This document shows, piece after piece, positions 7,297 to 13,745 of a stretch of DNA of 16,115 bases. The stretch's first letter is position 1. The number at the start of each line of letters is the position of its first letter. Source of the DNA: CAXXOK01 sp964497495 (lineage in GTDB: Bacteria; Bacillota; Clostridia; Christensenellales; Aristaeellaceae); assembly GCA_964497495.1 (NCBI GenBank), contig CAZCCZ010000057.1, positions 1 through 16,115 on the forward strand. Reading direction: 5' to 3'. Both the position numbers and the translations under genes were made by a program. Below the pieces are notes generated by a model. It did not search any database, was not told where the DNA came from, and saw only the letters and a list, made by a program, of their open reading frames with translations.

Positions 7297-7504
7297 CGTC
7301 ATTGAAATGGAAGGCACGGTTGTCGAGGCTCTGCCCAACGCGATGTTCCAGGTGGAGCTTCCCGGCGGCCACCGGATCATGGCGCATATATCGGGGAAGA
7401 TGCGCATGAACTTCATACGCATTTATCCCGGCGACAAGGTCACCATCGAGCTTTCGCCCTACGATCTCACACGGGGGCGCATTACTTGGCGCAGCAGGAA
7501 CTAG
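7283..7504 (+). CDS. infA: Translation initiation factor IF-1
   Basis: IF-1 is an S1-like OB-fold protein that binds the 30S A site during initiation. The 73-residue product shows the family core: IEMEGTVVEALPNAMF, HISGKMRMNFIRI and SPYDLTRGRITWR. The start is TTG at 7283, preceded by GAGGAGGA with about 8 bases of spacing. A nearby ATG at 7275 is out of frame, and using a later in-frame ATG would lose the conserved MSKSDVIEMEG start. It lies within the end of the KOW gene, so translation is likely coupled. A TTG start on such an essential gene may hold down its expression; that is inference. Confidence 0.97.
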   Translation: MSKSDVIEMEGTVVEALPNAMFQVELPGGHRIMAHISGKMRMNFIRIYPGDKVTIELSPYDLTRGRITWRSRN

Positions 7505-7575
7505 CGTGCGGGCCCGAAGCCCGATAACGAAGGCACACCAACCGGCCGCCGGCCGTATGAATGGAGGAAATCAAT

Positions 7576-7689
7576 ATGAAGGTTCGTCCCTCGGTCAAAC
7601 CCATCTGTGAAAAATGCAAGATCATCAAGCGCAAAGGCCGTGTGATGGTCATCTGCGAGAACCCCAAACACAAGCAGAAGCAGGGCTGA
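7576..7689 (+). CDS. rpmJ: Large ribosomal subunit protein bL36 (zinc form)
   Basis: A short gene of 37 codons beginning MKVRPSVKPICEKCK. It has the C11-x2-C14-x12-C27-x4-H32 zinc site of the C+ bL36 type, and a basic tail ending KQKQG. GGAGG sits just upstream (7564-7568), 7 bases before the ATG. The 71-base gap after infA contains a small GC-rich hairpin (CGGGC/GCCCG at 7509-7523). In nearly all Firmicutes rpsM follows immediately; here no rpsM start is found and the plus-strand gene series ends. Confidence 0.97.
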   Translation: MKVRPSVKPICEKCKIIKRKGRVMVICENPKHKQKQG

Positions 7690-7741
7690 GCCGCAGGCAT
7701 TCCGGTGCCCCACGGCCCCTTCGAGCGCTGCGGCGCGCTAT

Positions 7742-7776
7742 AGATCTCTTCCTCAGCGGAAGGGGTCTTTCTTCTT
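7742..7776 (+). terminator. Probable intrinsic terminator of the adk-rpmJ transcript
   Basis: AGATCTCTTCC (7742-7752) pairs with GGAAGGGGTCT (7758-7768), 11 pairs with two G-T wobbles around TCAGC, and is followed by the T-rich tract TTCTTCTT (7769-7776). This is 52 bases after the rpmJ stop. In relatives transcription continues into rpsM, so a terminator here fits a permanently broken operon. The wobble pairs and interrupted T-tract limit certainty. Confidence 0.6.
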
Positions 7777-7868
7777 AGGGAAAAGTTCCTGAAGGCGGTG
7801 GGGGAACTGCGTGCGCGGGTACGCCGTCTCCGCTTCGCGCCGGACGATGCTCTTCACATCCGCATAGT

Positions 7869-7897
7869 AAAAAGAGCTTCTTCGTAAAAGAAGCTCT
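7869..7897 (-). terminator. Intrinsic terminator downstream of the TfoX-domain gene
   Basis: AGAGCTTCTT (7873-7882) and AAGAAGCTCT (7888-7897) form a perfect 10-bp stem with a 5-base loop. Read on the minus strand it is followed at once by five T residues (7873-7869). It lies 31 bases past the stop of the minus-strand gene at 7929-8273 and faces the plus-strand terminator after rpmJ. Confidence 0.85.
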
Positions 7898-7928
7898 ACT
7901 TTCAGTAAACGGAGGGTTCCATAGGACG

Positions 7929-8273
7929 TCAGACCTTCGACTTTGCCTTTCGGCGCGGAACGACATCCGGCAGGTCGTTTACCGTGGCGTCCAGCATGGC
8001 TTGGAGTAACTCCCGGTCGTCGGGGTTGTCGATCCGGTAGTAATCTTTCGCGCCGTCGTAGGGCGGGGCGCATGCCAGCGCGTCGCCTTCAACCAGCAAT
8101 GCCTTCCCGGCTTGTGTGGGCTTGAAATAAAGCGTATCATCGCAGATGACCGCGAAGAACTTGCCGTAGCAGTGCAGGCCGTATTCGCCGAACATCTTCC
8201 GGCAGGTCACCCCGCGGGCAACGCCGCCCAGCTGTTCCGTGATATAAGCCGCGAAATCGGGGCTGGTCGCCAT
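7929..8273 (-). CDS. TfoX N-terminal domain family protein
   Basis: A 114-residue protein that matches the TfoX N-terminal domain: VTCRKMFGEYGLHCYGKFFAVI (about residues 22-43; conserved MFGxYG), then DTLYFKP near residue 47 and a C-terminal DARELL-like DDRELLQAML. Full TfoX/Sxy of proteobacteria activates competence genes and has a second C-terminal domain; this protein has only the N-terminal one, as do many Firmicute homologs whose function is unknown. It ends in a basic RRKAKSKV tail. GGGAGG lies about 10 bases upstream of the ATG. It is just past the recA terminator and has no obvious promoter of its own, so expression may come from read-through. A link to competence is not shown. Confidence 0.85.
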   Translation of the reverse strand: MATSPDFAAYITEQLGGVARGVTCRKMFGEYGLHCYGKFFAVICDDTLYFKPTQAGKALLVEGDALACAPPYDGAKDYYRIDNPDDRELLQAMLDATVNDLPDVVPRRKAKSKV

Positions 8274-8300
8274 AGGCCGCGCCTCCCAACTGTTTAGTAG

Positions 8301-8346
8301 AAAAAAGGGAGCGGGCCGCCGCGGGAATCCCCTTCGGCAGCCCGCT
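8301..8346 (-). terminator. Strong intrinsic terminator of recA
   Basis: On the minus strand AGCGGGCTGCCG (8346-8335) pairs with CGGCGGCCCGCT (8321-8310), 12 pairs with one G-T wobble and a 13-base loop, followed by CCC and six T residues (8306-8301). It starts 22 bases after the recA stop and ends before the ribosome binding site of the TfoX-domain gene. Confidence 0.9.
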
Positions 8347-8367
8347 TAAAGCGGTACGAAGAGCGCG

Positions 8368-9540
8368 TTACTCGTCCAGCAGCGCCAGATCGGGGTCTTC
8401 TTCCGCCATCTGGCGGTCGTCGTCGGCCAGCTCTTCCTCGATGTTACCGGGGGCGGCGCCGGACGCCTTGCCGGCGATCTCGGCCATCGCCTCCGTACGG
8501 ATGATCTTGTCGATCTTGTCCGCGACGTCGGGGTTGTCCTTTAAATACTGGCGGGCGTTCTCGCGCCCCTGGCCGATGCGCTGGTCCTCGTAGCTGAACC
8601 ACGCGCCGCTCTTGTGGATGATGTCGCGGTCCACGGCCATATCCAGAATCGTGCCGTACTTGCTGATGCCTTCCCCGTAGATGATATCGACTTCCGCTGT
8701 GCGGAACGGCGGCGCGACCTTGTTTTTGACCACCTTGATGCGGGTGCGGTTACCGATAATATCCGCGCCGTTCTTCAGTTGCTCGCCGCGGCGCACGTCC
8801 AGCCGGATAGTGGCGTAGAATTTTAACGCCCGACCGCCGGTGGTGGTTTCGGGGCTGCCGTACATCACGCCCACTTTCTCGCGGAGTTGGTTGATAAAAA
8901 TCGCCACGGCGTTGGTCTTGCTGATGATGCCCGTGAGTTTGCGCAGCGCCTGGCTCATCAGCCGGGCTTGCAGGCCCACGAAACTGTCGCCCATCTCGCC
9001 TTCGATTTCCGCCTTGGGAACCAGAGCGGCCACGGAGTCCACCACCACGATATCCACGGCGCCGGAACGTACCAATGCCTCGCAAATCTCCAACGCCTGC
9101 TCGCCGTTATCAGGCTGGCTGATGTATAGGTTGTCGATATCCACACCCAGCTTCTTGGCATAGGAGGGATCCAGCGCGTGTTCCGCATCGATGAACGCCG
9201 CCACGCCGCCCGCCTTCTGTGCCTCGGCGACGCAGTGGAGCGCCACGGTGGTCTTGCCGCTGCTTTCGGGGCCGAATATTTCCACCACGCGGCCGCGCGG
9301 CAGGCCGCCCACGCCCAGCGCGAGGTCAAGCTGCAGGTTGCCTGTGGTGATGACTTTCAGGTTCTGTATGGCGGCTGCGTCGCTGAACTTCATCACGGCG
9401 CCCTTGCCGTAAGCTTTGTTCAGTTGGTTGAGGGCGTTTTCCAGCGCCTTCATCTTTTCTTCCCGCAGCGCCGCCGCGTCCGTGTTATCCGGGTTTGTGA
9501 CGCCGATGGTCTTTTTCGACGTTTCTTTCTTGACGGCCAT
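8368..9540 (-). CDS. recA: Recombinase RecA
   Basis: RecA forms filaments on single-stranded DNA, drives strand exchange and triggers LexA self-cleavage. The 390-residue product has Walker A GPESSGKTT at residues 90-98, Walker B VDIVVVD at 162-168, and the conserved FINQLREKVGVMYGSPETTTGG block near 215-236. The N-terminus is about 24 residues longer than in Escherichia coli, starting MAVKKETSKKTIG; the ATG at 9540 has AAAGGTGG upstream. The C-terminal tail is acidic (EEELADDD, EEDPDLALLDE), as usual. It is 22 bases after the pncC/cinA gene and probably co-transcribed, an arrangement common in Firmicutes (cinA-recA). A strong terminator follows. No LexA box was found directly upstream; see the site near lspA. 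Confidence 0.98.
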   Translation of the reverse strand: MAVKKETSKKTIGVTNPDNTDAAALREEKMKALENALNQLNKAYGKGAVMKFSDAAAIQNLKVITTGNLQLDLALGVGGLPRGRVVEIFGPESSGKTTVALHCVAEAQKAGGVAAFIDAEHALDPSYAKKLGVDIDNLYISQPDNGEQALEICEALVRSGAVDIVVVDSVAALVPKAEIEGEMGDSFVGLQARLMSQALRKLTGIISKTNAVAIFINQLREKVGVMYGSPETTTGGRALKFYATIRLDVRRGEQLKNGADIIGNRTRIKVVKNKVAPPFRTAEVDIIYGEGISKYGTILDMAVDRDIIHKSGAWFSYEDQRIGQGRENARQYLKDNPDVADKIDKIIRTEAMAEIAGKASGAAPGNIEEELADDDRQMAEEDPDLALLDE

Positions 9541-9562
9541 ACCGCAGCAACCACCTTTCGTA

Positions 9563-10045
9563 TTATGCTTCCATTGTTTCCAGCATCATTTCCAGCGCGC
9601 GTTTCACGGCCTGTTCCCGTACGGATTGCCGGTCGCCGGCGAACAGGCACTTCTCTACCTGCGTGCTTCGCGCCGTGGCGCAGCCCAGATACACGGTGCC
9701 CACCGGCGTTTCCGGCGTCCCGCCGGAAGGCCCCGCAACGCCCGTGGCGCTGACCGCGATATCCGCCTTGAGCGCCCGGCGCGCGCCCTCGGCCATCTGC
9801 CGGGCGCACGGCTCGCTTACCGCGCCCGGGCCGTCGATCACCGCCTGCGGCACGCCCAGCAGGTTCCGCTTCACGCTCGGGTCGTAGCTCACCACGCCGC
9901 CCATCAGCACGCGGGATGCGCCCGACACGTCCGCAATCGTCGCGGAGATCAGCCCCGCCGTCAGGCTCTCCGCGGTACCCAGCGTCAGCCCACGCTCCGA
10001 GGCCCGGAGGACCAGCTTCTCCGCAAGTTCGTACAGGCCGCTCAT
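9563..10045 (-). CDS. pncC: NMN amidohydrolase, CinA C-terminal domain type
   Basis: This 160-residue protein is a stand-alone CinA C-terminal domain. Enzymes of this type (PncC) convert nicotinamide mononucleotide to nicotinic acid mononucleotide and ammonia, recycling the by-product of NAD-dependent DNA ligase. The active-site region TAESLTAGLISATIADVSG (about residues 23-41) includes the conserved serine, and other family blocks are GGVVSYD, GVAGPSGGTPETPVGTVYLG and VREQAVKRALEM. The N-terminal CinA domain (ADP-ribose-cleaving) is absent, which sets it apart from the two-domain CinA of Bacillus. Start ATG overlaps the pgsA stop by 4 bases. The name cinA is often used for such genes beside recA. 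Confidence 0.93.
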   Translation of the reverse strand: MSGLYELAEKLVLRASERGLTLGTAESLTAGLISATIADVSGASRVLMGGVVSYDPSVKRNLLGVPQAVIDGPGAVSEPCARQMAEGARRALKADIAVSATGVAGPSGGTPETPVGTVYLGCATARSTQVEKCLFAGDRQSVREQAVKRALEMMLETMEA

Positions 10046-10587
10046 GCCTTGCCCTCGCCCTGCTTAAGCACCGACCCGTTCCGGATAAAGTAATCCGCAC
10101 CCGACCACAGCGTCATGGCGACCGCGGCGTAGATCAGAATCCGATCCGCGGGGAAAGCGCCGAAAGGCCAATTGTTCAGCAGAACGGCCACCACCGCCAG
10201 CATCTGCACCGTCGTTTTGATTTTTCCCAGCTTTCCCGCGGCGATCACGCGACCGCGTTCGATAGCCGCAAGCCTTAGGCCGTCCACCGCCAGTTCCCGG
10301 AAAAGCACCACGACGCACACCCAAGCGGGGAAGCGCCCCGCCCCGCACAGGGTGATCATGGTGGAAAGCACCAGCAGCTTGTCGGCCACGGGATCCAAAA
10401 ACTTTCCAAGGTTGGTCACGTCCCCGTGCTTGCGGGCCAGATATCCGTCCAGCCAGTCCGAAGCGGACGCGAGCACGAAAACGACCAGCGCGAACGCGTT
10501 GCAGACCGGCGAAGGGAATTGCAGTAAAACGACGATCACCGGAATCAGCGCCACGCGGATCAGCGAGATCCGGTTGGGCCAGTTCAT
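10042..10587 (-). CDS. pgsA: CDP-diacylglycerol-glycerol-3-phosphate 3-phosphatidyltransferase
   Basis: PgsA makes phosphatidylglycerol phosphate from CDP-diacylglycerol and glycerol 3-phosphate in the membrane. The 181-residue product carries a perfect CDP-alcohol phosphatidyltransferase motif D47-G48-x2-A51-R52-x8-G61-x3-D65-x3-D69, with four to six hydrophobic segments around it; the first is near residues 8-22. It begins MNWPNRISLIRV, typical of PgsA. It overlaps rimO (ATGA at 10584-10587) and pncC (ATGA at 10042-10045), so the three genes are tightly coupled. The rimO-pgsA-cinA-recA order is frequent in Firmicutes. Confidence 0.96.
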   Translation of the reverse strand: MNWPNRISLIRVALIPVIVVLLQFPSPVCNAFALVVFVLASASDWLDGYLARKHGDVTNLGKFLDPVADKLLVLSTMITLCGAGRFPAWVCVVVLFRELAVDGLRLAAIERGRVIAAGKLGKIKTTVQMLAVVAVLLNNWPFGAFPADRILIYAAVAMTLWSGADYFIRNGSVLKQGEGKA

Positions 10588-11894
10588 ACGATCACTCCCG
10601 TCAGGTCATACGGCTCCGCGCCGGTAACGCGTGCCGATACGAAATCACCGGGCTTGACGCCCTCCCCGCCCCGCAGGTACAGGAGCCCGTCCGAATCCGG
10701 TGCTTCGGCGGCGGTACGGGTGACGAAGGTCCCGTCCTCCCGTACGCTCTCCACCAGCGCGCGTTCCGTAGTCCCCACGCGCAGACGGTTGCGCTCCAGC
10801 GAAATGCCCTGCTGCAGGGTCATCAGCCGGTCCAGCCGCCGTTTCTTTTCCGCCTCGGGTACCTGATCGCCCATCAGGGCGGCGGGGGTATCCTCCTCGG
10901 CGGAATAGGGGAACGCGCCCAGCCGGTCGAACCGAACCTCGCGCACGAAGTCCAGCAGGCGCTCGAATTGCTCTTCCGTTTCCCCCGGGAAGCCCACGAT
11001 CATCGTGGTGCGCAGGGTAAAGCCCATGCCGCGCGCTTTCAGGAGGAACGCGCGTACGGCGTCGATATCCCCGCGCCGGTTCATGCGGCGAAGAAGAAGC
11101 GGGTCGGCGTGCTGCAAGGGCAGGTCGATATACCGGCAGATGTTGGGATGGGCGGCCATGGCGGACAGCAGGCGGTCGTCCGCCTCGTCGGGGTAACAAT
11201 AAAGCACGCGCAGCCACTCCACCCCCGGTATGGCGGAAGCCCGTTCCAGCAGTTCCGGCAACAGGGAGCGGCCGTGCGTATCCACACCGAAGCGGGTGGT
11301 ATCCTGCGCGATCAGCACGTGCTCCTTCACGCCCTGCCCGGCTAGCGTTTCGATTTCCGATAGCACGTCGTCCATGGGGCGGGAACGGAACGGCCCGCGG
11401 ATGAGCGGGATGGCGCAATAGGCGCAGCGGTTGTCGCAGCCGTCCGCGATGCGCACATAGGCCGTCCACGGCGGGGTGGTGAGCACCCGTTCGCCCGACA
11501 GGATGCGGCGGTCGTCCGCACAGTAAGCGGCGCGTTTTCCCTCGAAAGCCTCTTGCAGATACCGGGGGAGCTGCGCATACTGGTTCACGCCCAGCAGCAG
11601 GTCGATTTCCGGCAGTTCTTTGAGCAACTCCCGCTCGTAACGCTGCACGAGGCAGCCGGTGGCTACCAGCAGCTTCAAGCGGCCGGTTTTCCGGTACCGG
11701 TTCAGGGAAAGCAGCGTGTCGATGGATTCTTCCTTGGCGGAATCGATGAAACCGCAGGTGTTGACGATCAACACCTCCGCTTCCGCCTCGTTTGGAGTGA
11801 GCTCGTAACCGTTCTTGCGGAGGATGCCAAGCATTAGTTCCGTATCAACCCGGTTCTTGGCGCACCCCAGCGAAACCACGCCCACCTTGACCAT
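10584..11894 (-). CDS. rimO: Ribosomal protein S12 methylthiotransferase RimO
   Basis: RimO is a radical SAM enzyme that adds a methylthio group to an aspartate of ribosomal protein S12. The 436-residue product has the N-terminal UPF0004 domain with cluster cysteines C11, C47 and C81 (SLGCAKN, VNTCGF, ATGCL), the radical SAM motif C153-x3-C157-x2-C160 in GCDNRCAYCAIP, and a C-terminal TRAM domain (about 370-436). The contexts SLGCAKNRVDTE and IRGPFRSRP point to RimO rather than MiaB. An in-frame GTG at 11900 would add two residues, but AAAGAGG sits 8 bases before ATG 11894 and only about one base before the GTG, so I prefer the ATG. A promoter lies just upstream; pgsA follows with a 4-base overlap. 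Confidence 0.96.
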   Translation of the reverse strand: MVKVGVVSLGCAKNRVDTELMLGILRKNGYELTPNEAEAEVLIVNTCGFIDSAKEESIDTLLSLNRYRKTGRLKLLVATGCLVQRYERELLKELPEIDLLLGVNQYAQLPRYLQEAFEGKRAAYCADDRRILSGERVLTTPPWTAYVRIADGCDNRCAYCAIPLIRGPFRSRPMDDVLSEIETLAGQGVKEHVLIAQDTTRFGVDTHGRSLLPELLERASAIPGVEWLRVLYCYPDEADDRLLSAMAAHPNICRYIDLPLQHADPLLLRRMNRRGDIDAVRAFLLKARGMGFTLRTTMIVGFPGETEEQFERLLDFVREVRFDRLGAFPYSAEEDTPAALMGDQVPEAEKKRRLDRLMTLQQGISLERNRLRVGTTERALVESVREDGTFVTRTAAEAPDSDGLLYLRGGEGVKPGDFVSARVTGAEPYDLTGVIV

Positions 11895-11927
11895 TTCCAC
11901 GCCTCTTTCGCACGTTTTACCAACCGT

Positions 11928-11956
11928 ATTATACCATACCCGCCCGGCAAAGGAAA
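11928..11956 (-). promoter_or_regulatory. Extended -10 promoter upstream of rimO
   Basis: On the minus strand TGG followed by a perfect TATAAT (TG at 11936-11935, TATAAT at 11933-11928). The -35 region at about 11956-11951 (TTTCCT) is a poor match, which extended -10 promoters tolerate. Predicted start near 11921, about 27 bases before the rimO ATG. It would allow rimO-pgsA-pncC-recA to be transcribed apart from lspA-rluD. Confidence 0.75.
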
Positions 11957-11993
11957 GCGACGAGCCCCCCGCACGGCCCCGAAGGAGCGACGT

Positions 11994-12923
11994 TCAGCGG
12001 AACGGCAAAGGCGCGCCGGGGTCGAGCCGCAGCTTCGCCAGCGCCGTCAGGAATGCTTCCGGCGGGGGCGCCGTGAAGCGCATCCGTTCGCCCGTACGCG
12101 GGTGGGTGAAGGCGACGGTATGCGCGTGAAGCATCAGCCGGGGCGCGTTCACGCCGTGCTTTAAGCCGTAGATCGGGTCGCCCGCCACGGGGTGCCCCAC
12201 GCTTTGCATGTGCACGCGGATCTGGTGCGTGCGGCCCGTAAGCAGGTGCACGTCCAGCAGGGAAGCTCCGCGCAGCGCCTCCAGCAGCGTCCATTCCGTG
12301 CGTGCGGGCCGTCCGCCTTCCACCGCCGCCATTTTCTTACGGTCGCGGGGGCTGCGCCCCACGGGCCGGTCGATCAGGCCGTCCGGCTCCTTCATCGCGC
12401 CTTCGACTACGGCCAGATAGTGCTTTTCCATCGTGCGGTCTTTCAGCTGCGCGCTTAGCGCCGCGTGCGCCGCGTCGTTCTTGGCTACCAGCAGCACGCC
12501 GCTGGTATCCTTGTCCAGCCGGTGTACGATGCCCGGGCGCTTCACCCCGCCGATGCCGGAGAGCCCGTCCAGCGCGAAAAGCAGGGCGTTAACCAGCGTG
12601 CCGGTCTCGTTGCCGCCCGCGGGATGGACCACCATGCCGCAGGGCTTGACTACCGCGGCGATATCCTCGTCCTGGTAGAGAATTTGAAGCGGGATCTCTT
12701 CTTTTAGCACGGGGGCGTCCACAGCGTCCGGCTCGTCCAGTTCCAGCAGGTCGCCCGCGCGCACGGCCGCGCCCGCCTTGGCCGCCGCCAGTCCGTTCAC
12801 GCGGCAGAGACCCGCCCCGATCCATTTGGCCGCCTGGGAGCGGGAAACGCCGCAGGCGGCCGCAGCAAGCACGTCCAGCCGGCCGTCAGCTGGGGCTGCG
12901 AGCGTCGTCCGCTTCACGGGCAT
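11994..12923 (-). CDS. RluA/RluD-family 23S rRNA pseudouridine synthase
   Basis: A 309-residue RNA pseudouridine synthase that isomerises uridine in rRNA. It has an N-terminal S4 RNA-binding domain (about residues 14-62; SRSQAAKWI, CRVNG) and the RluA catalytic domain with HRLDKDTSG at 134-142, where D137 is the expected nucleophile. Further family blocks are VVKPCGMVVHP, EKHYLAVVEG and GRTHQIRVHM. S4 plus the HRLDKDTSG form and the position after lspA resemble RluD and Bacillus YlyB; exact target sites cannot be assigned. The start at 12923 lies inside lspA, giving a 38-base overlap in different frames, with GGGAGAGGA just upstream. No clear terminator separates it from rimO. Confidence 0.93.
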   Translation of the reverse strand: MPVKRTTLAAPADGRLDVLAAAACGVSRSQAAKWIGAGLCRVNGLAAAKAGAAVRAGDLLELDEPDAVDAPVLKEEIPLQILYQDEDIAAVVKPCGMVVHPAGGNETGTLVNALLFALDGLSGIGGVKRPGIVHRLDKDTSGVLLVAKNDAAHAALSAQLKDRTMEKHYLAVVEGAMKEPDGLIDRPVGRSPRDRKKMAAVEGGRPARTEWTLLEALRGASLLDVHLLTGRTHQIRVHMQSVGHPVAGDPIYGLKHGVNAPRLMLHAHTVAFTHPRTGERMRFTAPPPEAFLTALAKLRLDPGAPLPFR

Positions 12924-13386
12924 TCCTCTCCCTTTTCAGCCGCCAATCCTGCGGGCGGAACAGAAGGCTGATCACCAGCAGCGCCACGCCCATACAGATG
13001 GCGATATCCGCCATATTGCAGATGTACCAGGGCATCCACGGGAAGTAGATCATATCCAGCACGTAGCCCGCGGTGACCCGGTCGACCAGATTGCCCAGAA
13101 AACCACCCAGTATTAGCGCGGACGCCAGCCGCGTGTAGGGCGTAGCCCGGTAGCGGCGCAGGACGAAAAACCCGACCGCCACCACCAAAACCGGAAGCAC
13201 CGTAATGGCGGCGATATGGCCGGACAGCAGACCCAACGCCATACCCCGGTTCTGCGTCAACCGCCATTCCAGCAGGCCGCGTAGCGCGGGCACCGGCTCC
13301 CCGAAGGATAGGAATCGGACCGCAACCATCTTCGTCGCCCTGTCCAGCGCGAACGCAATCAGCGCCGCGGCCCAGAATACCGTCAT
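12886..13386 (-). CDS. lspA: Lipoprotein signal peptidase (signal peptidase II)
   Basis: LspA cleaves the signal peptide of prolipoproteins after diacylglyceryl modification, inside the membrane. The 166-residue product has four hydrophobic segments and the two catalytic aspartates in GGFLGNLVDR (D102) and ICNMADIAI (D127), with the TQNRGMALGLL block near residues 44-54. A basic, charged C-terminal tail of about 28 residues extends past the last membrane segment. Two in-frame ATGs exist, 13395 and 13386; AAAGGA directly abuts the first and is 8-9 bases before the second, so I prefer 13386 (the other would give 169 residues). It is first in the minus-strand operon and overlaps the pseudouridine synthase gene by 38 bases. 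Confidence 0.94.
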   Translation of the reverse strand: MTVFWAAALIAFALDRATKMVAVRFLSFGEPVPALRGLLEWRLTQNRGMALGLLSGHIAAITVLPVLVVAVGFFVLRRYRATPYTRLASALILGGFLGNLVDRVTAGYVLDMIYFPWMPWYICNMADIAICMGVALLVISLLFRPQDWRLKRERNAREADDARSPS

Positions 13387-13434
13387 GTCCGCCATCCTTT
13401 ACGTACAATGAAGTCTTTATAGAATAACACAGGT

Positions 13435-13463
13435 ATCATAACAGAAGCGGCGCTCTTTTGCAA
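13435..13463 (-). promoter_or_regulatory. Sigma-A promoter for the lspA operon
   Basis: On the minus strand a -35 box TTGCAA (13463-13458), an exact 17-base spacer and a -10 box TATGAT (13440-13435). The predicted start near 13428 leaves about 42 bases before the preferred lspA ATG. It can drive lspA and the pseudouridine synthase gene and, lacking an evident terminator, possibly everything to recA. Confidence 0.8.
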
Positions 13464-13470
13464 CGATTTA

Positions 13471-13484
13471 CGAACGTTTGTTTC
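13471..13484. promoter_or_regulatory. Candidate LexA (DinR) box upstream of the lspA promoter
   Basis: CGAACGTTTGTTTC matches the Gram-positive LexA consensus CGAACRNRYGTTYC at 13 of 14 positions; the one miss is the second R. It lies 7 bases upstream of the lspA -35 box. RecA, a classic LexA target, is the last gene of this transcription unit. By rough estimate a match this good occurs by chance about once in four windows of this size, so it is only a candidate. Confidence 0.35.
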
Positions 13485-13745
13485 GGTTACGCGTACGGAT
13501 TTCTGGAGCTTCGCGGCGCCCGATATTCGCGGACTGGGAAGGATTGATACGAATACCGTGCCGGGAACCGTAACAGGGGCGGAGAAGCGCATACTCCGGC
13601 GATCTGCGAGGGTTCGACTAAACGTACGCTGTGCGGACTTTCCCGACGGGCAAGCATTCCTGCGTTTCGGTTAAACAGGCGTCCATTGTTTTCCGGAAGC
13701 CGGGAGGCTACAATGGAACAGACGACGGAGAAGGGGGAGAACGGC
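13485..13745. other. Intergenic region between lspA promoter and XRE regulator gene
   Basis: Together with the lspA promoter and LexA-like site, this makes a 359-base gene-free stretch from 13387 to 13745. It separates two divergent genes. I see no credible coding sequence and no clear sigma-A promoter for the regulator gene. It does hold two ribosome binding sites at the right end, GGGAGG before ATG 13713 and GGGGGAG before ATG 13746. Confidence 0.6.

Noticed and set aside
7505..7575. Small hairpin between infA and rpmJ as a terminator
   Set aside because: The stem is only 5 bp and no T-run follows; rpmJ directly downstream has its own ribosome binding site and fits the same transcript.
9541..9600. 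A separate recA promoter and LexA box in the end of the pncC gene
   Set aside because: A CATAAT-like -10 is present, but no acceptable -35 and no LexA motif could be found.
10645..11469. A 274-codon second minus-strand frame inside rimO
   Set aside because: It is an arginine- and glycine-rich alternate frame of rimO with no recognisable motif.
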